From assembly GCF_001426565.1 (NCBI RefSeq), contig NZ_LMFA01000003.1:37939-101938 (forward strand): a stretch of 64,000 bases of DNA, written 5' to 3'. The DNA comes from Rhizobium sp. Root482. GTDB lineage: Bacteria > Pseudomonadota > Alphaproteobacteria > Rhizobiales > Rhizobiaceae. The notes under the pieces were generated by a model. The model ran no database searches. It saw only the letters and a program-made list of their open reading frames with translations, and was not told the DNA's origin. Shown here piece by piece: positions 37,708 through 48,436 of the stretch. A program made the translations under genes and the position numbers. Within the stretch, counting starts at the first letter, position 1. Each line of letters opens with the position of its first letter.

Positions 37708-40704
37708 TCAACCTCCCAGGGCGTCTTCGAGGAAGGCGGCAAGCTGAGCCAGATGCTTGGACATCAGGCCCGTCGCCGGTGAGGCGGCGGCCGGACGGCC
37801 GGTATAGCGCACCCGCTGGTATTTGGCGTCGATATGCGCAAGCACCCATTCCAGATAGGGGTCGATGAACGACCAGGCGCCCATGTTCTTCGGCTCTTCC
37901 TGACACCAGACCATTTCGGCGTTGCGGAAGCGGGAAAGCTCGTTGATCAGCGCCTTTGCCGGGAACGGATAGAGCTGCTCGACGCGCAACAGGTAGACAT
38001 CGTCGATGCCGCGCTTCTCGCGTTCCTCGAGCAGGTCGTAATAGACCTTGCCGGTGCAGAGCACGACGCGGCGGATCTTCGCATCCTTGACGAGCTTGAT
38101 CGGCCCGTCCTTGATCACCTCCGCATCGTCCCACAGCAAGCGGTGGAACGAAGTGTCGCCGGCCATTTCCGACAGCGAGGAAACGGCGCGCTTGTGGCGC
38201 AGCAGCGATTTCGGCGTCATGATGATCAGCGGCTTGCGGAAGTCGCGCTTCATCTGCCGGCGCAGGATGTGGAAATAGTTGGAGGGCGTGGTGACGTTGG
38301 CCACCTGCATATTGTCCTCCGCGCACATCTGCAGCCAGCGCTCGAGCCGTGCCGAGGAATGTTCCGGGCCCTGTCCCTCATAGCCGTGCGGAAGCAGGCA
38401 GACGAGACCGGACATGCGCAGCCATTTGCGTTCGCCGGACGAGATGAACTGGTCGAACACCACCTGCGCGCCATTGGCGAAGTCGCCGAACTGGGCTTCC
38501 CAGAGCGTCAGCGCATTGGGGCGGGCAAGCGAATAGCCATATTCGAAGCCCAGCACCGCCTCTTCCGAGAGCATCGAATTGATGACCTCGTAGCGTGCCT
38601 GCGTCGGCGACAGGTTGGCGAGCGGGATATAACGCTCTTCGGTTTCCTGGTCGTAGAGCACCGAATGGCGCTGCGAGAAGGTGCCGCGTTCGCAATCCTG
38701 ACCGGAAAGGCGGATCTTCGTTCCTTCCATCGCCAGCGACCCGAAGGCCAGCGCCTCGCCCATTGCCCAGTCGATGCCTTCGCCGGTCGCGGTCATGTTG
38801 GCGCGGTTGTCCATGAAGCGCTGGATGGTCCGATGAGCGTTGAAGCCGGCCGGCACTTCCGAGAGCTTGCGGCCGATCTCCTTCAGCGTCTTCATCGGCA
38901 CCGAGGTCTTGCCGCGGCGCTGTTCGTCCTGGTTGTCGGCAGCCCTCAGGCCCGACCAGGCGCCATCCAGCCAGTCGGCCTTGTTGGGCTTGTAGCTCTG
39001 GCCAGCCTCGAATTCCTGCTCCAGCTTGGCGCGCCAGTCGGCCCGCATCTTCTCCAGGTCGCCTTCCGAGATCAGCCCTTCGGCGATCAGCCGCTCGCCG
39101 TAGATCTGCACCACGGTCTTGTGGGCGCGGATGACCTTGTACATCGTCGGCTGGGTGAACGACGGCTCGTCGCCCTCGTTATGGCCGAAGCGGCGATAGC
39201 AGAACATGTCGATGACCACGGGCTTGTGGTACTTCATGCGGAATTCGGTGGCGATCTTGGCCGCATAGGTCACCGCTTCCGGATCGTCGCCATTGACGTG
39301 GAAGATCGGCGCCTCGATCATCTTGGCGACGTCGGACGGATAGGGCGACGAGCGCGAGAAGGCCGGATTGGTGGTGAAGCCGATCTGGTTGTTGATGATG
39401 AAATGCACTGTACCGGCAACGCGGTGTCCGCGCAGGCCCGAAAGCCCGAGGATTTCGGCCGTCACGCCCTGGCCCGCGAAGGCGGCGTCGCCATGCAAGA
39501 GAAGCGGCATGACCTGGGCGCGTTCCGAAAGCGGAATGATGTCGCCCTCGAAGATCTTCGCCATCTGGTCTTGCTTGGCGCGCGCCTTGCCCATGACCAC
39601 CGGGTTGACGATTTCCAGATGCGACGGGTTGGCGGTCAGCGACAGATGCACCTTGTTGCCGTCGAACTCGCGGTCCGAGGAGGCACCGAGATGATACTTC
39701 ACGTCGCCCGAGCCCTCGACGTCGTCAGGCGCGGCAGAGCCGCCCTTGAACTCGTGGAACACGGCGCGATGCGGCTTGCCCATCACATTGGTAAGCACGT
39801 TCAGCCGGCCGCGATGGGCCATGCCGAGGATGATTTCCTTGAGGCCTTCCTGGCCGCCGCGCTTGATGATCTGCTCCAGCGCCGGGATGAGGCTTTCGCC
39901 GCCGTCGAGACCGAAGCGCTTGGTGCCCTTGTACCTGACGTCGATGAACTGTTCGAAGCCTTCGGCCTCGACCAGTTTCTGCAGGATCGCCTTCTTGCCC
40001 TCGGCGGTGAAATCGACGCCCTTGTCCGGACCTTCGATCCGTTCCTGGATCCAGCCTTTGATCTCCGGATCGGAAATATGCATGAACTCGACACCGAGCG
40101 TCGAACAATAGGTGCGCTCGAGGATATCGATCATCTCGCGGATCGTCGCATATTCGAGGCCGAGCACATTATCGAGGAAGATCCGGCGATCCATGTCCTC
40201 CGGGCCGAAGCCGTAATTGGAGGGCGAAAGCTCGTGATAGTCCTCGACCGGCGCAGCGATGGCGAGCGGATCGAGCTTGGCATGAAGATGGCCGCGGGCG
40301 CGATAGGCGCGGATAAGCATGATCGCGCGCACGCTGTCGCGGGTCTGCTGGTGGACGTCGGCCGGGCTCACTTCGGCGCCGGCGGTGGCGGCCTGTTCCT
40401 CAGCCTTGGCCTTGACCTTCTTCTCGATGACCTTCTCGACCGTGCCCCAGTCGCCATCGAGCGCCGAGACCAGGTCGCCGGACGCCGGAATCGGCCAGTT
40501 CGGCTTCTTCCAGGAGGCGCCGCGGGCGGCCTTGATCACATCCTCCGGCTGGTCTTGCAGCGCCTTGAAAAACGACTGCCATTCGCCCGAGACCGAGGCG
40601 GGGTCGCTTTCGTAACGCGCGTAAAGCTGCTCGATATAGCCGGCATTCGCTCCATCCAGGAACGAAGTCAGCTGAAATTGCTCGTTGGCTTCTTGCCTTG
40701 CCAT
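37708..40704 (-). CDS. sucA: 2-oxoglutarate dehydrogenase E1
   Basis: Thiamine-diphosphate-dependent E1 subunit of 998 residues that decarboxylates 2-oxoglutarate. N-terminal FLDGANAGYIEQLYARY binds the complex; MAHRGRLNVL and the NGDDPEAV stretch form the ThDP site, and the C-terminal transketolase-like domain holds LPHGYEGQGPEHSSAR. The length is normal for rhizobia. It starts 151 bases after sucD, the largest gap in the suc series, which may hold an internal promoter or processing site. Confidence 0.96.
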   Translation of the reverse strand: MARQEANEQFQLTSFLDGANAGYIEQLYARYESDPASVSGEWQSFFKALQDQPEDVIKAARGASWKKPNWPIPASGDLVSALDGDWGTVEKVIEKKVKAKAEEQAATAGAEVSPADVHQQTRDSVRAIMLIRAYRARGHLHAKLDPLAIAAPVEDYHELSPSNYGFGPEDMDRRIFLDNVLGLEYATIREMIDILERTYCSTLGVEFMHISDPEIKGWIQERIEGPDKGVDFTAEGKKAILQKLVEAEGFEQFIDVRYKGTKRFGLDGGESLIPALEQIIKRGGQEGLKEIILGMAHRGRLNVLTNVMGKPHRAVFHEFKGGSAAPDDVEGSGDVKYHLGASSDREFDGNKVHLSLTANPSHLEIVNPVVMGKARAKQDQMAKIFEGDIIPLSERAQVMPLLLHGDAAFAGQGVTAEILGLSGLRGHRVAGTVHFIINNQIGFTTNPAFSRSSPYPSDVAKMIEAPIFHVNGDDPEAVTYAAKIATEFRMKYHKPVVIDMFCYRRFGHNEGDEPSFTQPTMYKVIRAHKTVVQIYGERLIAEGLISEGDLEKMRADWRAKLEQEFEAGQSYKPNKADWLDGAWSGLRAADNQDEQRRGKTSVPMKTLKEIGRKLSEVPAGFNAHRTIQRFMDNRANMTATGEGIDWAMGEALAFGSLAMEGTKIRLSGQDCERGTFSQRHSVLYDQETEERYIPLANLSPTQARYEVINSMLSEEAVLGFEYGYSLARPNALTLWEAQFGDFANGAQVVFDQFISSGERKWLRMSGLVCLLPHGYEGQGPEHSSARLERWLQMCAEDNMQVANVTTPSNYFHILRRQMKRDFRKPLIIMTPKSLLRHKRAVSSLSEMAGDTSFHRLLWDDAEVIKDGPIKLVKDAKIRRVVLCTGKVYYDLLEEREKRGIDDVYLLRVEQLYPFPAKALINELSRFRNAEMVWCQEEPKNMGAWSFIDPYLEWVLAHIDAKYQRVRYTGRPAAASPATGLMSKHLAQLAAFLEDALGG

Positions 40705-40855
40705 GATGTCGCGCGGACCTGTCCGTCCGCCTCCTGCTCGTTGGGTGTGCCGGGGTCACCGGCCTGAAGTCTTCGCTGCGTTTTTCGGCAATGCGCCGTT
40801 TATCCTTGTGAAGCGGGGCCCGCCGCCGCGGCCGGCCCCGTTCCGTTTTCCTGTC

Positions 40856-41758
40856 TCAGCCCTTGAGGACTTCGACCAGCGTCTTGCCGAGGCGGGCCGG
40901 CGACGGCGAGACCCGGATGCCGGCCGATTCCATGGCGGCGATCTTGTCTTCCGCGCCACCCTTGCCGCCGGAGATGACGGCACCGGCATGGCCCATGGTG
41001 CGGCCTTCGGGCGCCGTGCGGCCGGCGATGAAGCCGACCATCGGCTTCTTGCGGCCCTTCTTGGCCTCGTCCTTGAGGAACTGCGCGGCGTCCTCTTCCG
41101 CCGAGCCGCCGATTTCGCCGATCATGATGATCGACTTGGTCTCGTCGTCGGCGAGGAACATTTCCAGCATGTCGATGAATTCGGTGCCCTTGACCGGATC
41201 GCCGCCGATGCCGACGGCCGTCGTCTGGCCAAGGCCCTCATTGGTCGTCTGGAACACGGCCTCATAGGTGAGCGTGCCGGAGCGCGAGAGAACGCCGACC
41301 GAGCCCTTCTTGAAGATATTGCCCGGCATGATGCCGATCTTGCATTCGTTCGGCGTGAGCACGCCGGGGCAGTTCGGGCCGATCAGGCGGGACTTGGACC
41401 GGTCGAGGCGCGCCTTGACCTTGACCATGTCGGCCACCGGAATGCCTTCGGTGATGCAGACGATCAGGCCGATTTCCGCGTCGATCGCCTCGATGATCGC
41501 AGCCGCGGCGCCTGCCGGCGGCACATAGATCACCGACGCATCGGCGCCGGTCGCGTCGCGGCCTTCGGCAACGGTTGCGAAGATCGGCAGGTTTTCGCCC
41601 TTGGCGCCGGTCCAGGTCTCGCCGCCCTTCTTAGGGTGGATACCGCCGACCATCTTGGTGCCGTGATAGGCCAGCGCCTGCTCGGTGTGGAAGGTGCCGG
41701 TCTTGCCGGTCAGACCCTGAACCAGGATCTTCGTGTCTTTGTTGATGAGAATGGACAT
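40856..41758 (-). CDS. sucD: Succinyl-CoA synthetase alpha subunit
   Basis: Alpha subunit of 300 residues that binds CoA in an N-terminal Rossmann fold ([15 protein letters not shown]) and carries the phosphohistidine in [11 protein letters not shown]. With SucC it makes succinate and ATP or GTP from succinyl-CoA. It is separated from sucC by a small cupin gene, whereas sucC and sucD are usually adjacent and often overlapping. It starts 8 bases after the cupin stop. Confidence 0.96.
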   Translation of the reverse strand: MSILINKDTKILVQGLTGKTGTFHTEQALAYHGTKMVGGIHPKKGGETWTGAKGENLPIFATVAEGRDATGADASVIYVPPAGAAAAIIEAIDAEIGLIVCITEGIPVADMVKVKARLDRSKSRLIGPNCPGVLTPNECKIGIMPGNIFKKGSVGVLSRSGTLTYEAVFQTTNEGLGQTTAVGIGGDPVKGTEFIDMLEMFLADDETKSIIMIGEIGGSAEEDAAQFLKDEAKKGRKKPMVGFIAGRTAPEGRTMGHAGAVISGGKGGAEDKIAAMESAGIRVSPSPARLGKTLVEVLKG

Positions 41759-41766
41759 GGAGCTTC

Positions 41767-42138
41767 CTAAAGTCGCTTGAGGTCGGTCACGGTGAGATCG
41801 CTCTTGGCGCTCCCGGTATTGAGGGTCGTCGACGGTTCGAACATCAGCACGACCGGCTCCTTGGTCAAGGAGCGCGGCCTGTGCTCAACGGCTCGCGGCA
41901 CGACGATGAAATCGCCTTCGCCAAGCTCCACCGCACCGTCGCGAAAATCGATGGCGATCCTGCCACGCAGGACAAGGAAAGCCTCGTCTTCGTTTTCATG
42001 CGCATGCCAATCGAACATCTCGCCGAATTTGGCGACCTTGGCCTGCGCATCGTTGACGTCGCCGGCTATATGCGGATCGAAGACCTTGTCGATCGTCCGA
42101 TCGGCCGCTTCGACGAGATTGATCTTGCGTGGCGGCAT
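41767..42138 (-). CDS. Single-domain cupin inserted between sucC and sucD
   Basis: A 123-residue single cupin. Motif 1 is [20 protein letters not shown] (two His and Glu as metal ligands) and motif 2 is [15 protein letters not shown] (third His). Stand-alone cupins of this type resemble mannose-6-phosphate isomerase cupin domains, but the function cannot be assigned. It is packed tightly, with 4 bases to sucC and 8 bases to sucD, so it must be co-transcribed with both. Its base composition is like its neighbours, so the insertion does not look recent. Confidence 0.85.
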   Translation of the reverse strand: MPPRKINLVEAADRTIDKVFDPHIAGDVNDAQAKVAKFGEMFDWHAHENEDEAFLVLRGRIAIDFRDGAVELGEGDFIVVPRAVEHRPRSLTKEPVVLMFEPSTTLNTGSAKSDLTVTDLKRL

Positions 42139-42142
42139 CGGC

Positions 42143-43336
42143 TCAGCCCTTCACAGCCTTGACGATCTTCTGGGCGGCATCGTCGAGATCATCCGCGGAA
42201 ATGACGTTCAGCCCGCTCTCGTTGATGATCTTCTTGCCCAGCTCGACATTGGTGCCTTCGAGGCGCACGACGAGCGGCACTTCGAGGCCGACTTCCTTGA
42301 CAGCCGCGATCACGCCTTCAGCGATGACGTCGCATTTCATGATGCCGCCGAAGATGTTGACCAGGATGCCTTTCACGGCCGGATCGGCGGTGATGATCTT
42401 GAAGGCGGCCGTGACCTTTTCCTTGGAGGCGCCGCCACCGACGTCGAGGAAGTTGGCGGGCTCTGCACCGTAGAGCTTGATGATGTCCATGGTCGCCATG
42501 GCAAGGCCGGCGCCATTGACCATGCAGCCGATATTGCCGTCGAGGGCGACATAGGCGAGGTCATATTTGGAGGCCTCGATTTCCTTGGCGTCTTCCTCGG
42601 TCGTGTCGCGCAGGGCAACCACGTCCTCGTGACGGAACAGCGCATTGCCGTCGAACGACATCTTGGCGTCGAGAACGCGCATGCGGCCGTTCTTCATGAC
42701 GATCAGCGGATTGACTTCCAGAAGGCTCATATCCTTCTCGACGAAGGCCTTGTAGAGGATCGGGAACAGCTTTTCGGCATCGGCCTTGGCTTCGCCGTCC
42801 AGCTTCAGCGCCGAGGTCAGTTCCTTGAGGTTCTCCGCCGTCACGCCCTTTTCCGGATCGATCGCCACATTGATGATCTTTTCCGGCGTGTCATGGGCAA
42901 CGGTCTCGATGTCCATGCCGCCTTCGGTGGAAACCACGAAGGAGACCTGGCCGACGGCGCGGTCGACGAGCAGCGACAAATAGAGTTCGCGGTCGATATC
43001 GGCGCCATCCTCGATATAGAGGCGGTTCACCTGCTTGCCGGCCTCGCCGGTCTGCTTGGTCACCAACGTATTGCCGAGCATTTCCTTGGCATGGGCCTTG
43101 GCTTCGTCGATGGAGAAGGCCAGGCGCACGCCGCCCTTGGCATCCGGGCCGAGTTCCTTGAACTTGCCCTTGCCGCGGCCGCCCGCATGGATCTGGCTCT
43201 TGACCACGTAAAGCGGGCCCGGCAGCGACTTCGCGGCGGCTTCAGCCTCGTCGGCCGAAAAGATCGCGACACCTTCCGCGACCGGTGCGCCAAAACCCTT
43301 CAGAAGAGCCTTGGCCTGATATTCATGAATGTTCAT
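42143..43336 (-). CDS. sucC: Succinyl-CoA synthetase beta subunit
   Basis: ATP-grasp beta subunit of 397 residues. N-terminal [16 protein letters not shown], the nucleotide-binding [17 protein letters not shown] and C-terminal [12 protein letters not shown] are family features. Its ATG overlaps the stop codon of the upstream membrane-protein gene by 4 bases, so its ribosome-binding region lies inside that gene. In most rhizobia sucC directly follows mdh. Confidence 0.96.
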   Translation of the reverse strand: MNIHEYQAKALLKGFGAPVAEGVAIFSADEAEAAAKSLPGPLYVVKSQIHAGGRGKGKFKELGPDAKGGVRLAFSIDEAKAHAKEMLGNTLVTKQTGEAGKQVNRLYIEDGADIDRELYLSLLVDRAVGQVSFVVSTEGGMDIETVAHDTPEKIINVAIDPEKGVTAENLKELTSALKLDGEAKADAEKLFPILYKAFVEKDMSLLEVNPLIVMKNGRMRVLDAKMSFDGNALFRHEDVVALRDTTEEDAKEIEASKYDLAYVALDGNIGCMVNGAGLAMATMDIIKLYGAEPANFLDVGGGASKEKVTAAFKIITADPAVKGILVNIFGGIMKCDVIAEGVIAAVKEVGLEVPLVVRLEGTNVELGKKIINESGLNVISADDLDDAAQKIVKAVKG

Positions 43337-43896
43337 TGAACTTGCCCTAACTTGCTTATGTCATCGCGGACATAAATTTGGTGGATGTTCATCTCGTTGA
43401 GACCTGAGTTACTCAGACCAATATCTTCGCGCATTGCAAGCAAGACCCGCCCTACAGCTCTCATCGAAGCAGACGGATCAGGATCTGAGTTGCTTTTAAA
43501 TTGCGATATTGCAGTTATAACCTTTGGTGATCCGTAGAATAACGCTCCACGATAGATCGCCATGAACGTGGCGTGCATCTGAACGCTCATCTCCTCCGGC
43601 GACATTTCCACACCAGCCTGTGCCTGCTTAAGTAATGAAAAAACGAGGTCATAAAATTGTGAATAAACCTCGATCTTTTTATCTCGATGAGCCTCCTTCA
43701 GAGATCGGCTCCGCTCTTTCCAAAAAGTGAAGACCACAGAAAAGACGGCCACTCCGGCCGCAATTATCGACGCCTGAACCGACTTATCAGCGGCGGAAAA
43801 AGCTCGGAAAAACACAACAAGCAGCCAGCCCCCACCCAAAATAATTGGGATGAGCAAAAGAAAACCTAAAGCCTGCTGCTTCGTTGCGCTCGACAT
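43333..43896 (-). CDS. AT-rich membrane protein of unknown function between mdh and sucC
   Basis: A 187-residue protein. Two membrane segments (about 9-31 and 39-59) form a hairpin, then a charged stretch ([27 protein letters not shown]) starts a mostly helical cytoplasmic domain. I do not recognise a family. Its composition differs from its neighbours: the 60-base blocks starting at 43501, 43621 and 43681 have 26, 19 and 30 G or C, against 35 in a sucC block at 42541. It begins 7 bases after mdh and overlaps sucC by 4 bases. The composition suggests horizontal transfer into the TCA operon. Confidence 0.8.
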   Translation of the reverse strand: MSSATKQQALGFLLLIPIILGGGWLLVVFFRAFSAADKSVQASIIAAGVAVFSVVFTFWKERSRSLKEAHRDKKIEVYSQFYDLVFSLLKQAQAGVEMSPEEMSVQMHATFMAIYRGALFYGSPKVITAISQFKSNSDPDPSASMRAVGRVLLAMREDIGLSNSGLNEMNIHQIYVRDDISKLGQVQ

Positions 43897-43903
43897 TTAA
43901 GGA

Positions 43904-44978
<1,075 letters not shown>

Positions 44979-45025
44979 CCACTACTTTTAGGGGGAGTAA
45001 TTTCAATCGGTTAGATGATAAATTT

Positions 45026-45041
45026 CTTACGTAAACGTAAG
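45026..45041. promoter_or_regulatory. CTTACG/CGTAAG palindrome upstream of mdh
   Basis: A 16-base element with 14 of 16 positions symmetric, in the AT-rich region between zapE and mdh. It is about 50 bases upstream of the putative -35 box. The TTACGT..ACGTAA form resembles sites of MerR-type LiuR regulators, but no such regulator is in the window. A T-run follows only on the plus strand, where no gene ends, so it is not read as a terminator. Confidence 0.3.
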
Positions 45042-45060
45042 ATTTTTTGCCATGCTTCGG

Positions 45061-46215
45061 TCATGAATCCGCCGTCTCGAAGCCATGTGCCTGCGCATAA
45101 TCATGGCTCTGCATCTCGATCAGGCGCGAGACGGTCCGGTCGAACTCGAAACCCTCCGTGCCCTTCCGCACTGTCAGGAGATCGATCGGTTCGGCGGCCG
45201 CCGTGGCAAAAAGCCGGGCGCCATGATCATAGAGCGTATCCACGAGCATGATGAAGCGCTTCGTCTCGTTGCGCCGCTCCGGCGTAAGATGCGGAATATG
45301 CTCGATGAACAGGGTGCGATAATGCGTCAGTATGGCAAGATAGTCGGCCGCCCCGAGCGGCTTCTGGCAGAGATCGGCAAAGGAGAAGCGGGCGCATTCG
45401 CCGGCCGCTTGCGGCACCGTGATCGAGCGGCCCTTGAACGCCACTTTGGCGGGCGCTACGACGAGCCCTGCGGTTGCCAGCGACCAGGCCGTCTCCAGCG
45501 CCTCGTCCGCCTCGGGCCCGAGCGGTGCCGTCCAGACCGGCAGGCCCTCGGTCTTTGCCAGCCGGTAATCCGTGCCGGCATCGAGCGGCACGATATCGGC
45601 ATGGGCCTTCAGAAGGCCGACGAAAGGCAGGAACAGCCCCCGGTTCAAACCGTCGCGGTAGAGATCGCCCGGCTCCACATTGGAGGTCGCGACCAGCACG
45701 CAGCCCTTCGAGAACAGTTCGCCGAACAGGCGCGAAAGGATCATTGCATCGGCAATGTCGGTGACGGAGAATTCGTCGAAGCACAGGAGCCGCGCCTCGG
45801 CAAATATCTCGGCGGCGACCGGCGGCATCGGATCGGCCTGGCGCGTCTCGCCGGCCTTCAGCTTCTGCCGATGGCGGAAGATGCGCTCGTGCACATCGGC
45901 CATGAAGGCGTGGAAATGCGCCCGCCGCTTGCGCTTGATGGGCACCGTTTCGAAGAACAGGTCCATCAGCATGGTCTTGCCGCGGCCGACCCCGCCGTGA
46001 AGATAGAGGCCCTTGAGCGGCTTGTGCTCGCTCTTGCGGGCGGCAAACAGCCAGCCGAGCGCGTTCGATTTGCGCTCGGCACGGCCGGCGGCCAGTTCGG
46101 CCGAAAGAAGATCGAGCCGCCTTGCGATGGAAAGCTGGCCCTGATCGCGCCGGAGCGTTCCGGCCGCGATCAGGGCTTCCAGTTTTCGCGAAATACTGTC
46201 TTGCGGATTGGGCAC
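45061..46215 (-). CDS. zapE: Cell-division ATPase ZapE (AFG1-like)
   Basis: AFG1/ZapE-family ATPase of 384 residues. Walker A GGVGRGKT is at 74-81, Walker B is ARLLCFDEFSV, and the family arginine and sensor regions follow (TSNVEPGDLYRDGLNR). In E. coli ZapE associates with the Z-ring and constricts it; mitochondrial AFG1 acts in protein quality control. It is the downstream neighbour of the mdh operon promoter region in the same direction. Confidence 0.92.
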   Translation of the reverse strand: MPNPQDSISRKLEALIAAGTLRRDQGQLSIARRLDLLSAELAAGRAERKSNALGWLFAARKSEHKPLKGLYLHGGVGRGKTMLMDLFFETVPIKRKRRAHFHAFMADVHERIFRHRQKLKAGETRQADPMPPVAAEIFAEARLLCFDEFSVTDIADAMILSRLFGELFSKGCVLVATSNVEPGDLYRDGLNRGLFLPFVGLLKAHADIVPLDAGTDYRLAKTEGLPVWTAPLGPEADEALETAWSLATAGLVVAPAKVAFKGRSITVPQAAGECARFSFADLCQKPLGAADYLAILTHYRTLFIEHIPHLTPERRNETKRFIMLVDTLYDHGARLFATAAAEPIDLLTVRKGTEGFEFDRTVSRLIEMQSHDYAQAHGFETADS

Positions 46216-46279
46216 GCGCTGGACCGGTCTGGTGTCGGGACGACGGCAGGAAAAAGCCCGGCGATGCCGGGCTGACTGG

Positions 46280-46819
46280 CTAGCGGCTGAGGCTGACGGG
46301 CTGGCCGCTATTGGTCGAGCCGTCGAAGCGTGAATCGGCCGTCTTGTAGAGGCGCGCCAGCGGATTGCCGCTGCGGTCCTTCAGCACCACCTGCTTGCCG
46401 GCCACTTCCCAGGAGCCCATGGCCGTCAGTTCGCCGGCGCAGCCGCGCGTACCGCCGCGCGAGCCGCTGCCCAGATTGGTTAGCGTCAGGAACATGTCGC
46501 AGGAACTGCCGGCATTGGCGACGCGCCAGTTGCCGACCATGGATTCCTTGGTGACATCCAGCGCCGAGGCCGCCGCCGCCGGCGAAGCCGCAGCCGTCTG
46601 GACGCCGCCGACGGTCGCCGTGCCGCTGACCGGGGCCGCCGGAAACTGCGCGCTGTTGGTAGGCGCGGCAAGCTGGCCGGAGGAGACGGTCGCCACGGGC
46701 TGCGCCTGCAAGGGTGCCGGAGAATAGCTGCTGTTGCTGAAATCGCTCATCGAGGTTCGCTGGCAACCGGCCAAAGCCAGGATAACCGCCAGTCCCGCAA
46801 CCGCATCTCTTGTCCGCAT
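46280..46819 (-). CDS. Omp19-like lipoprotein (protease-inhibitor Inh fold)
   Basis: A lipoprotein of 179 residues with a signal peptide and lipobox LALAGC (lipidated C19). A disordered Ala/Pro/Ser-rich stretch (about 25-85) is followed by a C-terminal beta-barrel domain with two cysteines (SSCDMFL and [15 protein letters not shown]) ending in [16 protein letters not shown]. The whole layout, including the last residues, resembles Brucella Omp19, which inhibits proteases. The start at 46819 (GGGAG upstream, signal peptide immediately after) is preferred over 46858. It lies upstream of zapE in the same direction. Confidence 0.82.
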   Translation of the reverse strand: MRTRDAVAGLAVILALAGCQRTSMSDFSNSSYSPAPLQAQPVATVSSGQLAAPTNSAQFPAAPVSGTATVGGVQTAAASPAAAASALDVTKESMVGNWRVANAGSSCDMFLTLTNLGSGSRGGTRGCAGELTAMGSWEVAGKQVVLKDRSGNPLARLYKTADSRFDGSTNSGQPVSLSR

Positions 46820-47017
46820 GTTTCTGCTCCCGATCATGTCTGCCATGGCGTTCTGCATGGGAATATAGGCGCAATTAGCTTAAAACGAACTTTAAAATCA
46901 AGACGCGCCAGATTCTTTAAGACCTGTGGCAGGATGGAAACGGTCGGCCCTTGCCTGCGTCATCGCCGCGTGAACGCCAGAACAGTCTGCTATGGATCGC
47001 GAAAGGCGCAACACTTT

Positions 47018-47158
47018 CCCTCTTCTCCCCACGGGGAGAAGTGCCGAACGCAGTGAGGCGATGAGGGGGCGAAGCCAAAGCGAGAGGCGATTGGAAAGAA
47101 CAGGCCTTCGGCCCCCTCATCCGCCCTTCGGGCACCTTCTCCCCGCTGGGGAGAAGGG
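47018..47158. repeat. RIME-like paired palindromic repeat downstream of sdhB
   Basis: Two inverted modules (CTTCTCCCCACGGGGAGAAG with GATGAGGGGG, and CCCCCTCATCCG with CTTCTCCCCGCTGGGGAGAAG), about 35 bases apart. The left palindrome lacks one base of the usual loop. The gap 46859-47205 shows nothing else; the repeat may serve as the 3' end of the sdh transcript. Confidence 0.8.
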
Positions 47159-47205
47159 AAGCAAGCGATATCTTACTGCAGGTGCCGGCCGGAAGATTCG
47201 AACAA

Positions 47206-47985
47206 TCAAAGCTTCCGTTCGACCATCATCTTCTTGATCTCGCCGATCGCCTTGGCCGGGTTCAAACCCTTGGGACAGGTCTGGGCGCAGTTCATGATCG
47301 TGTGGCAGCGATAGAGGCGGAAAGGGTCCTCGAGGTCGTCCAGCCGCTCGCCCTTGGCCTCGTCTCTCGAGTCGATCAGCCAGCGATAGGCCTGCAGCAG
47401 AACGGCCGGGCCGAGATAGCGGTCGCCGTTCCACCAATAGCTCGGGCAGGAGGCGGAACAGCAGGCGCAGAGGATGCACTCGTAGAGCCCGTCGAGCTTC
47501 TGGCGGTCCTCGTGGCTCTGCTTCCATTCCTTGGCCGGCGTCGGCGAAACCGTCTTCAGCCAGGGCTCGATCGAGCGGTGCTGGGCGTAGAAATTGGTGA
47601 GGTCCGGCACCAGGTCCTTGACGACAGGCATGTGCGGCAGCGGATAGACCTTGACCGTCCCCTTCACGTCGTCCATGCCCTTGGTGCAGGCCAGCGTGTT
47701 GGTGCCGTCGATATTCATGGCGCAGGAGCCGCAAATGCCCTCGCGGCAGGAGCGGCGCAAGGTCAGCGTCGGGTCGATCTTGTTCTTGATATAGAGCAGC
47801 GCGTCGAGCACCATCGGGCCGCAATCATCGACATCGATATAGAAAGTGTCGATCGACGGATTCTTGCCGTCATCCGGGCTCCAGCGATAGATACGCAATT
47901 CGCGGGTGTTCGTGGCGCCAGCCGGCTTCGGCCAGACCTTGCCTTCGGTCATCTGCGAATTCTTGGGGAGAGCGAGTTCAACCAT
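47206..47985 (-). CDS. sdhB: Succinate dehydrogenase iron-sulfur subunit
   Basis: Subunit of complex II carrying three Fe-S clusters, 259 residues. [2Fe-2S] ligands are in [13 protein letters not shown], and the [4Fe-4S] and [3Fe-4S] ligands are in [14 protein letters not shown] and [17 protein letters not shown]. It carries electrons from FAD in SdhA to quinone at SdhCD. ATG 47985 with AGGAAG upstream is the expected start. Its first 8 bases lie inside the end of the upstream toxin gene, so its ribosome-binding site is within toxin coding sequence. Normally sdhB follows sdhA directly. Confidence 0.96.
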   Translation of the reverse strand: MVELALPKNSQMTEGKVWPKPAGATNTRELRIYRWSPDDGKNPSIDTFYIDVDDCGPMVLDALLYIKNKIDPTLTLRRSCREGICGSCAMNIDGTNTLACTKGMDDVKGTVKVYPLPHMPVVKDLVPDLTNFYAQHRSIEPWLKTVSPTPAKEWKQSHEDRQKLDGLYECILCACCSASCPSYWWNGDRYLGPAVLLQAYRWLIDSRDEAKGERLDDLEDPFRLYRCHTIMNCAQTCPKGLNPAKAIGEIKKMMVERKL

Positions 47986-48436
47986 TCCTGTCTTCCTGTC
48001 CCGTCTCGAAGCGAGCATGGGCCGCTTCCAAACTCAAAATATGCGCGCCGAAACCGGCATTTATCGCCTTGGCCCTAAACTTTTCATCGATCGTGACCAG
48101 CACGCTGCCGGGCTCTCTCAATGCGCAGGCCAGATAGACGACATCGTAGGCCGAATGATCGAGCCTGGATGCCATCGCGAAAGCATCGTCAATCAACGCT
48201 TGCGACGGAATGATCCGCGTGAAGGCCCGCCCGAGGTTCTGGATGGATATCATCGCCTGCGATTCCGCGATCAGACCCGAACGCACCTTCCTTCTCAAGA
48301 CGTTTCCAACCTCCGGAAAGATCAGGTCGGGGGCGATCAGCCGGTTCGGATTCTCGGCAATGGCGACGGCCTTGCGGTGTCCGGGTTCTTCAACGAACCA
48401 CAGCACCGCGACCGAGGCATCCACGACGAAGATCAA
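47978..48436 (-). CDS. vapC: PIN-domain toxin (VapC/FitB type) between sdhA and sdhB
   Basis: A 152-residue PIN-domain ribonuclease. The acidic residues expected at the metal site are present: D6 (FVVDASV), E42 (IFPEVGN), D in [11 protein letters not shown] and D in VTIDEKF, so it looks active. The expected action is cleavage of RNA, held in check by the upstream antitoxin. Its start overlaps the antitoxin stop by 4 bases, and its last 8 bases overlap sdhB. Confidence 0.9.
   Translation of the reverse strand: MIFVVDASVAVLWFVEEPGHRKAVAIAENPNRLIAPDLIFPEVGNVLRRKVRSGLIAESQAMISIQNLGRAFTRIIPSQALIDDAFAMASRLDHSAYDVVYLACALREPGSVLVTIDEKFRAKAINAGFGAHILSLEAAHARFETGQEDRNG

Noticed and set aside
37834..40767. 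Very long open frame (977 codons) on the plus strand opposite sucA
   Set aside because: It is the antisense shadow of a high-GC gene with strong codon bias. Its product is low-complexity, has no known domain, and sucA on the other strand is certain.
45026..45046. Palindrome plus T-run read as a terminator
   Set aside because: The T-run follows on the plus strand, where no gene ends; flanking genes zapE and mdh are both on the minus strand.
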